The translations under genes and the position numbers were made by a program. The notes under the pieces are model-generated. The model was given only the letters and a program-made list of their open reading frames with translations, had not been told where the DNA came from and made no database searches. A stretch of DNA of 64,000 nt from Frateuria soli (lineage in GTDB: Bacteria > Pseudomonadota > Gammaproteobacteria > Xanthomonadales > Rhodanobacteraceae), in the NCBI RefSeq assembly GCF_021117385.1, contig NZ_CP088252.1, positions 1,612,001 through 1,676,000 on the forward strand, written 5' to 3'. This document shows, piece by piece, positions 42,249 through 50,244 of this stretch (the stretch's first letter is position 1; every line of letters begins with the position of its first letter).

Positions 42249-43937
42249 CTACATGGTGGCGAGGGATGCGGGCGACAGCGCCTGCGCATGGATACCCTCC
42301 ACCGCACGTCCCGAAGGATCGGCGCGTCCGGCGAAGGACGGGTCCCACGCCAGTGCCGCGGACGAGGAGCAGGCGATCGACTTGCCGCCGGGCACCGTCG
42401 CCGCGCAAGCCTCGCCGGGGAAGAACTTCTCGAACAGCGCGCGATAGAGATAGGCCTCCTTGGTCGCCGGCGTGTTGTGCGGCCAGCGCGCGCCCGCGGC
42501 GGCGAACTCGCGGTCGCTCACCGCCTGCCCGGCGTGCGCCTTGAGCCCGTCGATCCAGCCGTAGCCCACGCCGTCGCTGAACTGCTCCTTCTGACGCCAC
42601 AGGATGGCCTCGGGCAGCGCGCCGGCGAAGGCTTCGCGCAGTACCGCCTTTTCAATGCGGCCCTGGCCGGCCATCTTGTGGCGCGCGTCGAAACCCATTG
42701 CCGCCTCGACAAACGCCAGGTCAAGGAACGGCACCCGCGCCTCCACGCCCCAGGCCATCATCGCCTTGTTCGCGCGCAGGCAGTCGTAGCGGTGCAAGGC
42801 ATCGAGCTTGCGTACGGTTTCCTCGTGGAAGGCTTCGGCCGAGGGCGCCTTGTGGAAGTAGAGGTAGCCGCCGAACAGTTCGTCGGAGCCCTCGCCCGAG
42901 AGCACCATCTTCACGCCCATCGCCTTGATGCGCCGCGCCAGCAGGAACATCGGCGTGGAGGCGCGCACGGTGGTGACGTCGTAGCTTTCGATGTGGCGGA
43001 TCACCTCCGGCAGCACGTCCAGCCCTTCCCAGAAGGTGTAGACGAAGCCGTGGTGCACGGTGCCCAGGGCCTCTGCGGCCAGTTGCGCGGCGGCCAGGTC
43101 CGGCGAGCCTTCCAGGCCGATGGCGAAGGAATGCAGGCGCGGCCACCAGGCTTCGCTCTGTCCACCATCCTCGACGCGTTCGCGGGCGAAGCGCGCGGCG
43201 CAGGCCGCCACCAGCGAGGAATCCAGCCCGCCGGAGAGCAGCACGCCGTACGGGACGTCGGACATCAACTGGCGCTGGACCGCCTGTTCCAGTGCCACGC
43301 GCAGGTCGCCCGGCGCCCTGCCCTGCACTGCCCCGTAGGCACGCCAGGGACGCTCGTAGTAGCGACGCAGCTCGCCGGTGGCGCTGTCAAACACGTGGCC
43401 CGGCGGGAACACCGCCACGTCGGCGCACACGCCTGCCAGCGCCTTCATCTCGGAAGCCGCGCACAACCGCCCGGCCGCGTCGTGGCCCCAGTACAGCGGG
43501 CAGACGCCGAGCGGGTCGCGCGCGAGGAGGTAACGGTGCGCGGCGCCGTCCCACAGGGCGAAGGCAAAGATGCCGTTGAGGCGGGCGATCCACGCGGCCG
43601 GGTCGCCGCCTTCGCGATAGAGCGCGTTGATCACCTCGCAATCGGAACCGGTGGTGAAGTCGTAGCCGCTGCCCAGACGCAGTTCGCCGTGGTTGTAGAT
43701 CTCGCCGTTGACCGCCAGCGCCAGCGTGCCATCGCGCGAGCGCAGCGGCTGCGCGCCGCTGGCCGGGTCGACGATGGCCAGGCGCTCGTGCACGAGGATC
43801 GCGCCCGCATCGACGAACACGCCGGACCAGTCCGGCCCGCGATGCCGCTGGCGCTGGGACAACTCCAGCGCCTGCCGGCGCAGCGCGGCCAGGTCGTCGC
43901 CCGGCGCCAGGTCGAACATTCCGAAAATTCCGCACAT
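42249..43937 (-). CDS. asnB: Asparagine synthase B (glutamine-hydrolysing)
   Basis: AsnB makes asparagine from aspartate, ATP and glutamine. The 562-aa protein has the N-terminal glutaminase domain with catalytic Cys2 exposed after Met removal (MCGIFGMFD), RHRGPDWSG and NGEIYNH. The synthetase domain has the ATP-binding loop GVLLSGGLDSSL and SGEGSDELFGGY. The start is fixed by Cys2 and by AAGGAG seven bases upstream. The length matches E. coli AsnB. Its leader contains an 18-bp palindrome and a strong hairpin. Confidence 0.97.
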   Translation of the reverse strand: MCGIFGMFDLAPGDDLAALRRQALELSQRQRHRGPDWSGVFVDAGAILVHERLAIVDPASGAQPLRSRDGTLALAVNGEIYNHGELRLGSGYDFTTGSDCEVINALYREGGDPAAWIARLNGIFAFALWDGAAHRYLLARDPLGVCPLYWGHDAAGRLCAASEMKALAGVCADVAVFPPGHVFDSATGELRRYYERPWRAYGAVQGRAPGDLRVALEQAVQRQLMSDVPYGVLLSGGLDSSLVAACAARFARERVEDGGQSEAWWPRLHSFAIGLEGSPDLAAAQLAAEALGTVHHGFVYTFWEGLDVLPEVIRHIESYDVTTVRASTPMFLLARRIKAMGVKMVLSGEGSDELFGGYLYFHKAPSAEAFHEETVRKLDALHRYDCLRANKAMMAWGVEARVPFLDLAFVEAAMGFDARHKMAGQGRIEKAVLREAFAGALPEAILWRQKEQFSDGVGYGWIDGLKAHAGQAVSDREFAAAGARWPHNTPATKEAYLYRALFEKFFPGEACAATVPGGKSIACSSSAALAWDPSFAGRADPSGRAVEGIHAQALSPASLATM

Positions 43938-43978
43938 GATGTTCTCCTTTGCGATCGTCCTCGGTCGCGAGAGCCAAG

Positions 43979-43996
43979 GCGGGCACGCGTGCCCGC
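43979..43996. promoter_or_regulatory. 18-bp perfect palindrome in the asnB leader
   Basis: GCGGGCACGCGTGCCCGC is a perfect dyad, 42-59 bases upstream of the asnB start codon. It could be an operator or, in RNA, a hairpin just before the ribosome-binding site; it may also derive from a REP element. Confidence 0.5.
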
Positions 43997-44038
43997 ACTC
44001 CTGACAAGGCACGCAACCTCCGGTCACGTGCCCGAAAA

Positions 44039-44081
44039 CGACGAAGGCCCGCACGGGGCGGGCCTTCGTCGCGTAGTTTTT
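44039..44081. terminator. Bidirectional hairpin terminator upstream of asnB
   Basis: CGACGAAGGCCCGC (44039-44052) and GCGGGCCTTCGTCG (44058-44071) form a perfect 14-bp stem, with TTTTT at 44077-44081 on the plus strand and four Ts after the stem on the minus strand. It most simply ends the transcript of the SpoIIAA-like gene; attenuation of asnB is an alternative. Confidence 0.75.
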
Positions 44082-44265
44082 GCTCGAACTTGCGGCTACG
44101 CGCCGGCCCCCTTGTGCAGGCGACGATTATTGTTCGAGCGATTGTTCAGGGCCGGCCACGCACGCGCCGCGCAGGGCGCGGGGGCGATGATGAAGCGGGC
44201 GGTCGGCATGGACATGGCGCGAGTTGAGCAGGTTTCGATCAGGCGCGCAAGCGGGTCTGCGCCCG

Positions 44266-44649
44266 TCAGGCGTGGTGTTCGCGGAACGATTCGCTGACCC
44301 AGGCCTTGGCCTCGGCCAGCTGCTCGTTGCGGTACAGGCGGAACTCGCCGGGCACGGTGAAGCCCATGGTGCGGGCCACCAGCCGCAACCAGTTGACGTC
44401 GGTCACCAGCGCGATGCGCTCCCAGCCGCTCCAGTGGCGGAAGCCCAGCTTGGTGTCGTCCCACATGGCACCCGGATCGAAGCCGGTGAAGTCCGGACCG
44501 ACGTGGTAGAGCAGCCGCAACTTGCGATTGAGCGCGAAGGCTGCCTCCACGTCCGGCACGAACACGTTCTCGTAGTCGGCCGCGGTCACCTTGCCGCGCG
44601 CGGTGAAACCCAGCGCGCCGGCGGGGAGGTCGGTCATCTGCTCGATCAT
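44266..44649 (-). CDS. SpoIIAA-like (STAS/SEC14-type) protein
   Basis: The 127-aa protein matches the SpoIIAA_2 family: ALGFTARGKVTAADYENVFVP, then RLLYHVGPDFTGFDPGAMWDD and RIALVTDVNWLRLVARTMGF. These proteins have a STAS-like fold, are usually cytosolic, and are of unknown function. GGAG lies eight bases upstream of MIEQMTD. It lies 175 bp after recJ and may be transcribed from its own promoter. Confidence 0.85.
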   Translation of the reverse strand: MIEQMTDLPAGALGFTARGKVTAADYENVFVPDVEAAFALNRKLRLLYHVGPDFTGFDPGAMWDDTKLGFRHWSGWERIALVTDVNWLRLVARTMGFTVPGEFRLYRNEQLAEAKAWVSESFREHHA

Positions 44650-44824
44650 GGGGGGTCTCCGCGTGGTCGGACCCCCATCCAAGCGCGGCGGGCGCGGCTA
44701 TGCAAGCTTGGGTGCGTGAAAGCCCCCTCGCCGGCGCCCCTGCAGGAGACCTGATTGCGGGCGATGTTTTTCGGAATCCGGCCCGGCGCATCACCCGCAA
44801 GCGGGCCCCTGCCGAGAACTTGCT

Positions 44825-46651
44825 TCAGGCCGGTTCGACGTGACGCACCAGCAGCCGTGCACTCTCGCGTCCCTGCCACTCGTTGATCGTCAGCTCGTAC
44901 ACCGCCCGCAGTCGCGGCGGCGGCGCGGAAGCGCGCACGTTGAACATCACCGCCTCGTGCACGGCGCCGTCGCGCGGATCGCGCAGGCTCAGGCGCCAGT
45001 GCCGCTCGCCCATCAGGCGCCATTGCGCGCACTCGAACAGGTTGTCGAACAGCGGTTCGGGAAAACCCTGTCCCCACGGTCCGCCGTCGCGCAACTGGCG
45101 CGCGAGGTCCAGCGTGAAGTTGCCCGGCGGCAGTTCGCCGTCGGTGTAGAGCACGGCTTGCAGGCGTTCCTCGTCCAGCCACTCGCGCGCGATGGCGTCG
45201 AAGGCCTCGGCGAAGCGCGGGTAATCGGCGGCCTTCAGGCTCAGGCCCGCGGCCATGGCATGGCCGCCGAAACGCTCGATCAGCCCGGGCAGGCGCGCAT
45301 CGATCGCGGCCAGGGCGTCGCGCACGTGGAAGCCGGCGATGGAGCGTGCGGAGCCGCGCAGCTCCCCGGGCCGATCCTCGTCGGCCGGTGCAAAGGCGAT
45401 CACCGGACGGTGCAGCCGCTCCTTCAGCTTGGAAGCCACCAGCCCGACCACGCCCGCATGCCAGGTCGGCTCGTAAAGGCTCACGCCGGTGCGCTCGCCC
45501 ATGCCCTCCAGCCCCAGCGCGCCGATCATCGCCTCGGCCTCGGCGACCATCGCTTCCTGCAGCTCGCGTCGTTCCTGGTTGATGGCGCTCAGTCGTTCGG
45601 CCAGCCCACGCGCCTGCACCGGATCGTCGGTCAGCAGGCATTCGACCCCCAGCCGCATGTCCTCCAGCCGTCCCGCGGCGTTGAGGCGCGGGCCCACGGC
45701 GTAGCCCAGGTCGCTGGCGCAGACACCGGCCAGGCTGCGCCTGCCCGCCTCCACCAACGCAGTGATGCCCGGGCAGGCGCGGCCGCTGCGGATGCGGTGG
45801 ATGCCCGCCTCGACCAGCACGCGGTTGTTGAAGTCCAGCGGCACCAGGTCGGCCACGGTGCCCAGCGCGACCAGGTCCAGCAGCGAGGAAAGATCGGGCC
45901 GGTCGCTCTTGTGAGGCGCGCGGCCATGGCTGGCCGCTTTCCCGTCTTCGCGATCAGGACGATCGCACGGGTAGAGTTTCGCCCGGACCGCGAGCAGCAG
46001 GTAGAACATCACGCCGACACCGGCGAGCGCGCGGCTGGGGAAGCCCTGGTTCATGCGCGCCTCGCCGGCGCAGGTTTCGCATGCCGGCTCGCCATGCCCG
46101 CAGGCGCGCACTTCGAGCACGTTGGGATTGACCAGCGCGTCGGCGGCCGGCAACCGTTCGCCCGGCAGGTGGTGGTCGGTGACGATCACGCGGATGCCGC
46201 GCGCCTTGGCCGCTGCGACGCCCGCGATGCTGGCCACGCCGTTGTCGACGGTGACGATCAACTGCGGCGCGGGCTCGAGCGAGGCGACCAGCGCGGGGCT
46301 CAGGCCGTAGCCGTGCACGAAGCGGTTGGGGATCACGTAATCCACCCGCCGCGCGCCGAGCAGGCGCAGCCCGCGCACGGCCACGGCTGTGCCGGTCGCG
46401 CCATCACAGTCGTAGTCGCCGGCGACGACGATCGACCAGTCGCCCGCGATCGCCTCGATCAACAGCGCCACGGCGCGATCGAGCCCGCCCAGCGACTGCG
46501 GCGCAAGCAGGTGCCGCAAGCGGTGTTCGGCCTGCCCCGGATGCAGCACGCCGCGTGCCGCATAGACCTGGCGCAGTACCGGGTGGACTGCCTCGCTCCA
46601 GCCCGCGGGAGCACCGGCCGGCTCCCGGCGGCGCAGGGTTGGCGTGCTCAT
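44825..46651 (-). CDS. recJ: Single-stranded-DNA exonuclease RecJ
   Basis: RecJ is the 5'-to-3' ssDNA exonuclease used in recombination and mismatch repair. The 608-aa protein has the DHH phosphoesterase motifs GDYDCDGATG (about 78-87), VDNG, VTDHHLPG (158-165) and GTVAD, then DHHA1 (GGHAMAAG) and the OB domain. Two insertions compared with E. coli RecJ stand out. Residues about 178-201 hold C184-x-H186-x4-C191-x2-C194, a possible metal site. Residues about 229-250 include a translated bipartite REP element. The ATG overlaps the rpfE stop (ATGA). Confidence 0.96.
   Translation of the reverse strand: MSTPTLRRREPAGAPAGWSEAVHPVLRQVYAARGVLHPGQAEHRLRHLLAPQSLGGLDRAVALLIEAIAGDWSIVVAGDYDCDGATGTAVAVRGLRLLGARRVDYVIPNRFVHGYGLSPALVASLEPAPQLIVTVDNGVASIAGVAAAKARGIRVIVTDHHLPGERLPAADALVNPNVLEVRACGHGEPACETCAGEARMNQGFPSRALAGVGVMFYLLLAVRAKLYPCDRPDREDGKAASHGRAPHKSDRPDLSSLLDLVALGTVADLVPLDFNNRVLVEAGIHRIRSGRACPGITALVEAGRRSLAGVCASDLGYAVGPRLNAAGRLEDMRLGVECLLTDDPVQARGLAERLSAINQERRELQEAMVAEAEAMIGALGLEGMGERTGVSLYEPTWHAGVVGLVASKLKERLHRPVIAFAPADEDRPGELRGSARSIAGFHVRDALAAIDARLPGLIERFGGHAMAAGLSLKAADYPRFAEAFDAIAREWLDEERLQAVLYTDGELPPGNFTLDLARQLRDGGPWGQGFPEPLFDNLFECAQWRLMGERHWRLSLRDPRDGAVHEAVMFNVRASAPPPRLRAVYELTINEWQGRESARLLVRHVEPA
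45920..45966. repeat. Bipartite REP element inside the recJ coding sequence
   Basis: GCGGCCATGGCTGGCCGC (45920-45937), linker TTTCCCGTCTTC and a second stem GCGATC-AGGAC-GATCGC (45950-45966) repeat the design at 6649-6696, with the first 21 bases identical. It is read in frame as about RecJ residues 229-244 without a stop codon. Confidence 0.75.
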
Positions 46652-47583
46652 GCGCGGTTGCCGCGCCAGAAGCGCCAGCGATGCCACGGGCGAAGTTCCC
46701 AGCGCTCGGCGCTGGCGAAGCTCAGGTGCAGCGGGCGCTGGCGGGCAAGCGTATGGATCATCGGCCACCACGCATCGGCGATCACCTGCGCCGGAAGGTC
46801 CTGGAGATCGATCAGCCAGTGGGCCGCCGCGTCCGTCGGAGCCATGCCCGGGGCGGCCGTTTCCCGCGAACCGGGCGTGGGCGTGCGCACGCGGTGCTCG
46901 ATGCCCGCCCTGGCGGCGAGCGCCCGCAGCAGTGGGTCGTCACTGACCACGCCCCGCAGCGGGGTCGCCACGGTTGCAGGCAACGTTCCCGCCCCCCATA
47001 GCCACAGGCTGTTGACGGGTGGCTGCCCGGCGGCGCGACGTTGCGCGTTCAACGGATGCTGGTGCAGCAGCACCTGGATGTCGTTCTGCAGGATCCGCCA
47101 GCGACGCCCTTCGGTGCCCTGCGGCAGGTGTTGCAGCAGGTTTTCACCCAGCGCCTGTTCCGGCGCGGGAAACGCCGGCACGGCCATGTCCCCCGGCAGG
47201 CGCAGGTGCCAGCGATCGGGAGAGGTCAGCTCCAGCCGCATACCCTGTTCCCCGAACAGCGGCGCGAGGGGTTCGGCAAGCGCAGCGGCCTCCGCGGCCG
47301 TGAGCTGCATCCGCCCGCAGGCGAGCAGCCGTGCACCGTTCATGTCCGGCTCGACCCATGCCGGATCGGCACACATCCAGAGGGCGTCACCGGCATCGCC
47401 TGTCGCCAGTTCCCGGGTGAGCGCACCGGCGGGCAGCGGTTGCGGGGCCTCGAACCAGGCGGTCAAACCGGCCAGGTACCCCCGCGGGCCATCGTCCAGA
47501 CGGTCGGCACGCGCCAGCAGGGGGCGCAAGGGATGCGCGGGCTCGAAGCGAGCGAGCGCGGGCAGCCACAGTTCCACGCTCAT
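46648..47583 (-). CDS. rpfE: RpfE-type protein
   Basis: The 311-aa protein resembles the RpfE family (annotated in places as phosphoglycerate-mutase-like regulatory protein) that lies beside recJ in the Xanthomonas rpf cluster. It opens VELWLPALARFEPAHPLRPLLARADRLDDGP-like and contains RWRILQNDIQVLLHQHPLN and PVNSLWLWGAG. Xanthomonas rpfE mutants have modest effects on exopolysaccharide and enzymes; the biochemical activity is unknown. Both ends overlap neighbours by four bases (yheS stop and recJ start), which indicates one coupled operon. The rpfB/F/C/G genes of the diffusible-signal system are not in the window. Confidence 0.82.
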   Translation of the reverse strand: MSVELWLPALARFEPAHPLRPLLARADRLDDGPRGYLAGLTAWFEAPQPLPAGALTRELATGDAGDALWMCADPAWVEPDMNGARLLACGRMQLTAAEAAALAEPLAPLFGEQGMRLELTSPDRWHLRLPGDMAVPAFPAPEQALGENLLQHLPQGTEGRRWRILQNDIQVLLHQHPLNAQRRAAGQPPVNSLWLWGAGTLPATVATPLRGVVSDDPLLRALAARAGIEHRVRTPTPGSRETAAPGMAPTDAAAHWLIDLQDLPAQVIADAWWPMIHTLARQRPLHLSFASAERWELRPWHRWRFWRGNRA

Positions 47584-49640
47584 GCGCTGGCGGCCTCCAG
47601 TTGTTCGTACAGTTCGAGCCACTCGGCTTCGAGCGCTTCCTTTTCGCGGCGCAGGTCGGCCTGGCGCTGACCGAGTTTCATCAGCTCCGCGGTGGGGCCG
47701 TTGTAGGTGGCCGGGTCGGCCAGTTTCGCATCGAGGGCGGCCAGGTCGGCATCGATCGCCGCGACGCGTGCCTCGATCTTCCTGACCCGCGCCTTCGCAA
47801 CCTTGTCCTGTTCCCGTTGTGCGGCCGCGGCGCGACGGCGGTCGGCAGGCGACTCGATGGGCGCCGCCGGCTCGTTGGCCTTCTTTACGGCCGCGCCACG
47901 CGAGCGCAGCCAGCGGGCGTAATCGTCCAGGTCGCCGTCGAACGGCTCGACGGCACCGTCGGCCACGCGCCAGAAGCTGTCGCAGACCAGCCCGAGCAGG
48001 TGGCGATCGTGCGAGACCAGTACCAGCGCGCCGTCGAAGTCGGCCAGCGCGTCGGCCAATGCCTCGCGCATGTCCAGGTCAAGGTGATTGGTCGGCTCGT
48101 CGAGCAGGAGCAGGTTGGGCTTGTCCCAGGCGATCAGCGCCAGCGCCAGGCGCGCGCGCTCGCCACCGGAGAAGCCGTCGACCGACTCGAACGCGCGGTC
48201 GCCGGCGAAATTCCATCCGCCGAGGAAGTCGCGCAGCACCTGCGCGGCCACGCCCGGTGCCTTGTCCTGCAGGTGGTCGAACGGGCTCGCGCCCTCGCGC
48301 AGGCTTTCGACCGTGTGCTGGGCGAAGTAACCGATCTTCAGGTCCTTGTGCGCCTTGCGTTCGCCCGCCAGCGGCGACAACTCGCCGACCAGGGTCTTGA
48401 CCAGCGTGGACTTGCCGGCGCCGTTGGGGCCGAGCAGGCCGATGCGCTCGCCGGCGTCAAGCCTGAAGCGCACGTCCCCCAGGATGACCGCTTCCTGACG
48501 ATAGCTCTCGCCCGTAAGGGCGGCGTTCGCCCCTTCTCCCCCTCGGGGAGAAGGTTGGGATGAGCGGCCAAGGCTTGCGTCAGACTCCATCGAAGGCTGC
48601 TCTGAACGGACATCCCCGCCCGCCCCGCCCCTCACCCCAGCCCTCTCCCCGGGGGGGAGAGGGAGCACAGATGCGTAGCCCGCCGACACCTCTTCCAGTT
48701 GCAACATCGAGTCGGGCAACCGCTCCGGCACCGCGAACTGGAACCGGAACGGCCGCTCGGCGCGCACGGCTTCGGTACCGGCCAGCTTCTCCAGGCGCTT
48801 CATGCGCGACTGCGCCTGCTTGGCCTTGCTGGCCTTGGCCTTGAAGCGGTCGACGAACGACTGCAGGTGCGCGCGTTCGGTCTGTTCGCGCTCGTGCGCG
48901 ATCTGCTGCTGGCGCAACTGTTCGGCGCGCAGGCGCTCGAAGGCACTGTAGTTGCCGGTGTAGAGTCGCGCGCCGCCCTCATGCAGGTGCAGCGTGTGCG
49001 ATGTGGCCGCGTCCAGGAACTCGCGGTCGTGCGAGATCACCAGCAAGGTGCCCTGGTAGCGGCGCAGCCATTCCTCCAGCCACAGCACCGCGTCCAGGTC
49101 CAGGTGGTTGGTCGGCTCGTCCAGCAACAGCAGGTCGGACGGCGCCATCAGCGCCCGCGCCAGGTTCAGGCGCACGCGCCAGCCGCCGGAAAACTCCTTT
49201 ACCGCCCGCTCGTGGGTTTCCGGCGCGAAGCCCAGCCCGTGCAACAGGCGGCCGGCGCGGGCGCGGGCGTCGTAGCCGTGCAGCTCCTCGATGCGGTGGT
49301 GGGCGCGGGCCATCGCCTCGGCATCGCCGCGGTCCTGGGCGCTGGCCTCCTCGCGCAGGGCGGCGGCGACTTCCTCGTCGCCGCCGAGCACGTAGTCCAG
49401 CGCGGCGTCCGGCAGCGCGGGCGTCTCCTGCGCCACCGAGGCCAGCCGCAGCCTGGCTGGCAGGTCCAGTTCGCCCGCATCGGATTCCAGCCGTCCCTGC
49501 AGGGCGGCGAACAGGCTGGACTTGCCGCAGCCGTTGCGACCGATCACGCCCAGGCGCCAACCGCTCTGGATGGTGAGATCGATGTCGGACAACAGCAGGC
49601 GGCTGCCGCGGCGGAGGGCGAAATGGCGGAACGCAATCAT
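47580..49640 (-). CDS. yheS: ABC-F ATPase of the YheS type with in-frame REP insertion
   Basis: ABC-F proteins bind the ribosomal E site and rescue or modulate stalled translation. The 686-aa protein has ABC1 (Walker A GRNGCGKS 34-41, signature FSGGW, LLLDEPTNHLDLD), a P-site-tip linker of charged helix (about 235-290), ABC2 (GPNGAGKS 404-411, FSGGERAR, second LLLDEPTNHLDLD), and a C-terminal coiled coil. Residues about 323-384 are absent from E. coli YheS, where VSAGYGDRIILDSIKL is continuous. Here GYA is followed by about 62 residues encoded by a REP doublet, then VILGDVRF. It heads the yheS-rpfE-recJ operon. Confidence 0.93.
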   Translation of the reverse strand: MIAFRHFALRRGSRLLLSDIDLTIQSGWRLGVIGRNGCGKSSLFAALQGRLESDAGELDLPARLRLASVAQETPALPDAALDYVLGGDEEVAAALREEASAQDRGDAEAMARAHHRIEELHGYDARARAGRLLHGLGFAPETHERAVKEFSGGWRVRLNLARALMAPSDLLLLDEPTNHLDLDAVLWLEEWLRRYQGTLLVISHDREFLDAATSHTLHLHEGGARLYTGNYSAFERLRAEQLRQQQIAHEREQTERAHLQSFVDRFKAKASKAKQAQSRMKRLEKLAGTEAVRAERPFRFQFAVPERLPDSMLQLEEVSAGYASVLPLPPGERAGVRGGAGGDVRSEQPSMESDASLGRSSQPSPRGGEGANAALTGESYRQEAVILGDVRFRLDAGERIGLLGPNGAGKSTLVKTLVGELSPLAGERKAHKDLKIGYFAQHTVESLREGASPFDHLQDKAPGVAAQVLRDFLGGWNFAGDRAFESVDGFSGGERARLALALIAWDKPNLLLLDEPTNHLDLDMREALADALADFDGALVLVSHDRHLLGLVCDSFWRVADGAVEPFDGDLDDYARWLRSRGAAVKKANEPAAPIESPADRRRAAAAQREQDKVAKARVRKIEARVAAIDADLAALDAKLADPATYNGPTAELMKLGQRQADLRREKEALEAEWLELYEQLEAASA
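48531..48667. repeat. Inverted REP doublet inside yheS
   Basis: A left unit CCCTTCTCCC-CCTC-GGGGAGAAGG and a right unit CCCTCTCCCC-GGG-GGGGAGAGGG stand in opposite orientation about 90 bp apart, flanked by GGTTGGGATGAG and CTCACCCCAG. The same pair design occurs after the cytochrome genes at 54456-54592. The whole insertion (48489-48674) is a multiple of three and has no stop in the yheS frame. Confidence 0.85.
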
Positions 49641-49783
49641 CGGAAGGAAACGTGCACGGGCGACCCGCCATGATAGCCGGGCTGGAATGCCTATCCCATC
49701 GCAGACGCCGGGGATCGTCGTGGCGCGGTTGTCGTACATCTGATACAACGGCGCCGCACAGGACCTTTGCGGAGAGGGGAATC

Positions 49784-50119
49784 ATGGTCAAGCTCACTGG
49801 CGGTCTGGCGATGCTCGCCGCGATCGCGTTCGGCGCACCGATGGCCGCGCACGCGGGCGACAGCCTGCTGATCAACCGCGTGCAGCAGGAACAGGGCATG
49901 AACCTGCCCACCCGGGGCATGACCATGGCGCAGGTGGAGAAGCGCTACGGCGCGCCCCAGCGCAAGCTGCAACCTCGCGGCGGCGACAGCCGGAAGCACC
50001 CGGTCATCAACCGCTGGGACTACCGCAGCTTCATCGTGTACTTCGAACACGACCACGTGATCCACTCGGTGCTGAACACGCCCGCCGGCAACAACCACGA
50101 TCCCGCGACGGCGCAGTAA
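49784..50119 (+). CDS. Small exported BamE/OmlA-like protein
   Basis: The 111-aa precursor has a signal peptide (LTGGLAMLAAIAFGAPMAAHA-GD). The mature domain reads RGMTMAQVEKRYGAP, then NRWDYRSFIVYFEHDHVIHSVL. The G-M-T-x-x-Q-V-x-x-x-x-G-x-P opening and the W-x-Y strand are reminiscent of the SmpA/OmlA (BamE) fold, but there is no lipobox and the sequence is short. I treat it as a conserved periplasmic protein of unknown role. GAGAGGGG precedes the ATG and a clear terminator follows. Confidence 0.75.
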   Translation: MVKLTGGLAMLAAIAFGAPMAAHAGDSLLINRVQQEQGMNLPTRGMTMAQVEKRYGAPQRKLQPRGGDSRKHPVINRWDYRSFIVYFEHDHVIHSVLNTPAGNNHDPATAQ

Positions 50120-50138
50120 TCCCGCACGGACAGACGAC

Positions 50139-50172
50139 AACGGATCCCCGCGACCGCGGGGATCCGTTTTTG
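50139..50172 (+). terminator. Intrinsic terminator after the BamE-like gene
   Basis: AACGGATCCCCGC (50139-50151) pairs with GCGGGGATCCGTT (50156-50168) around GACC, followed by TTTT, 20 bp past the stop codon. Confidence 0.92.
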
Positions 50173-50244
50173 TTTCCCCTCTCATCGCTCCGTGCCACCC
50201 GCTCAACTACACTTCGCCGCTTCCAGACTTCAAGCGAGCGCGCG

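Larger units (their letters stand above)
43938..44265. other. asnB leader and intergenic region
   Basis: No gene is supported. The region holds the 18-bp palindrome at 43979-43996, the strong hairpin at 44039-44071, and GC-rich DNA of no clear function to 44265. It separates asnB from the SpoIIAA-like gene transcribed in the same direction. Confidence 0.4.

Noticed and set aside
42288-44297. Open frame of 669 codons on the plus strand
   Set aside because: It is antisense to asnB and crosses its leader; no recognisable domain.
44840-47785. Open frame of 981 codons on the plus strand
   Set aside because: It spans the complement of recJ, rpfE and part of yheS, three genes with clear homology and coupled starts.
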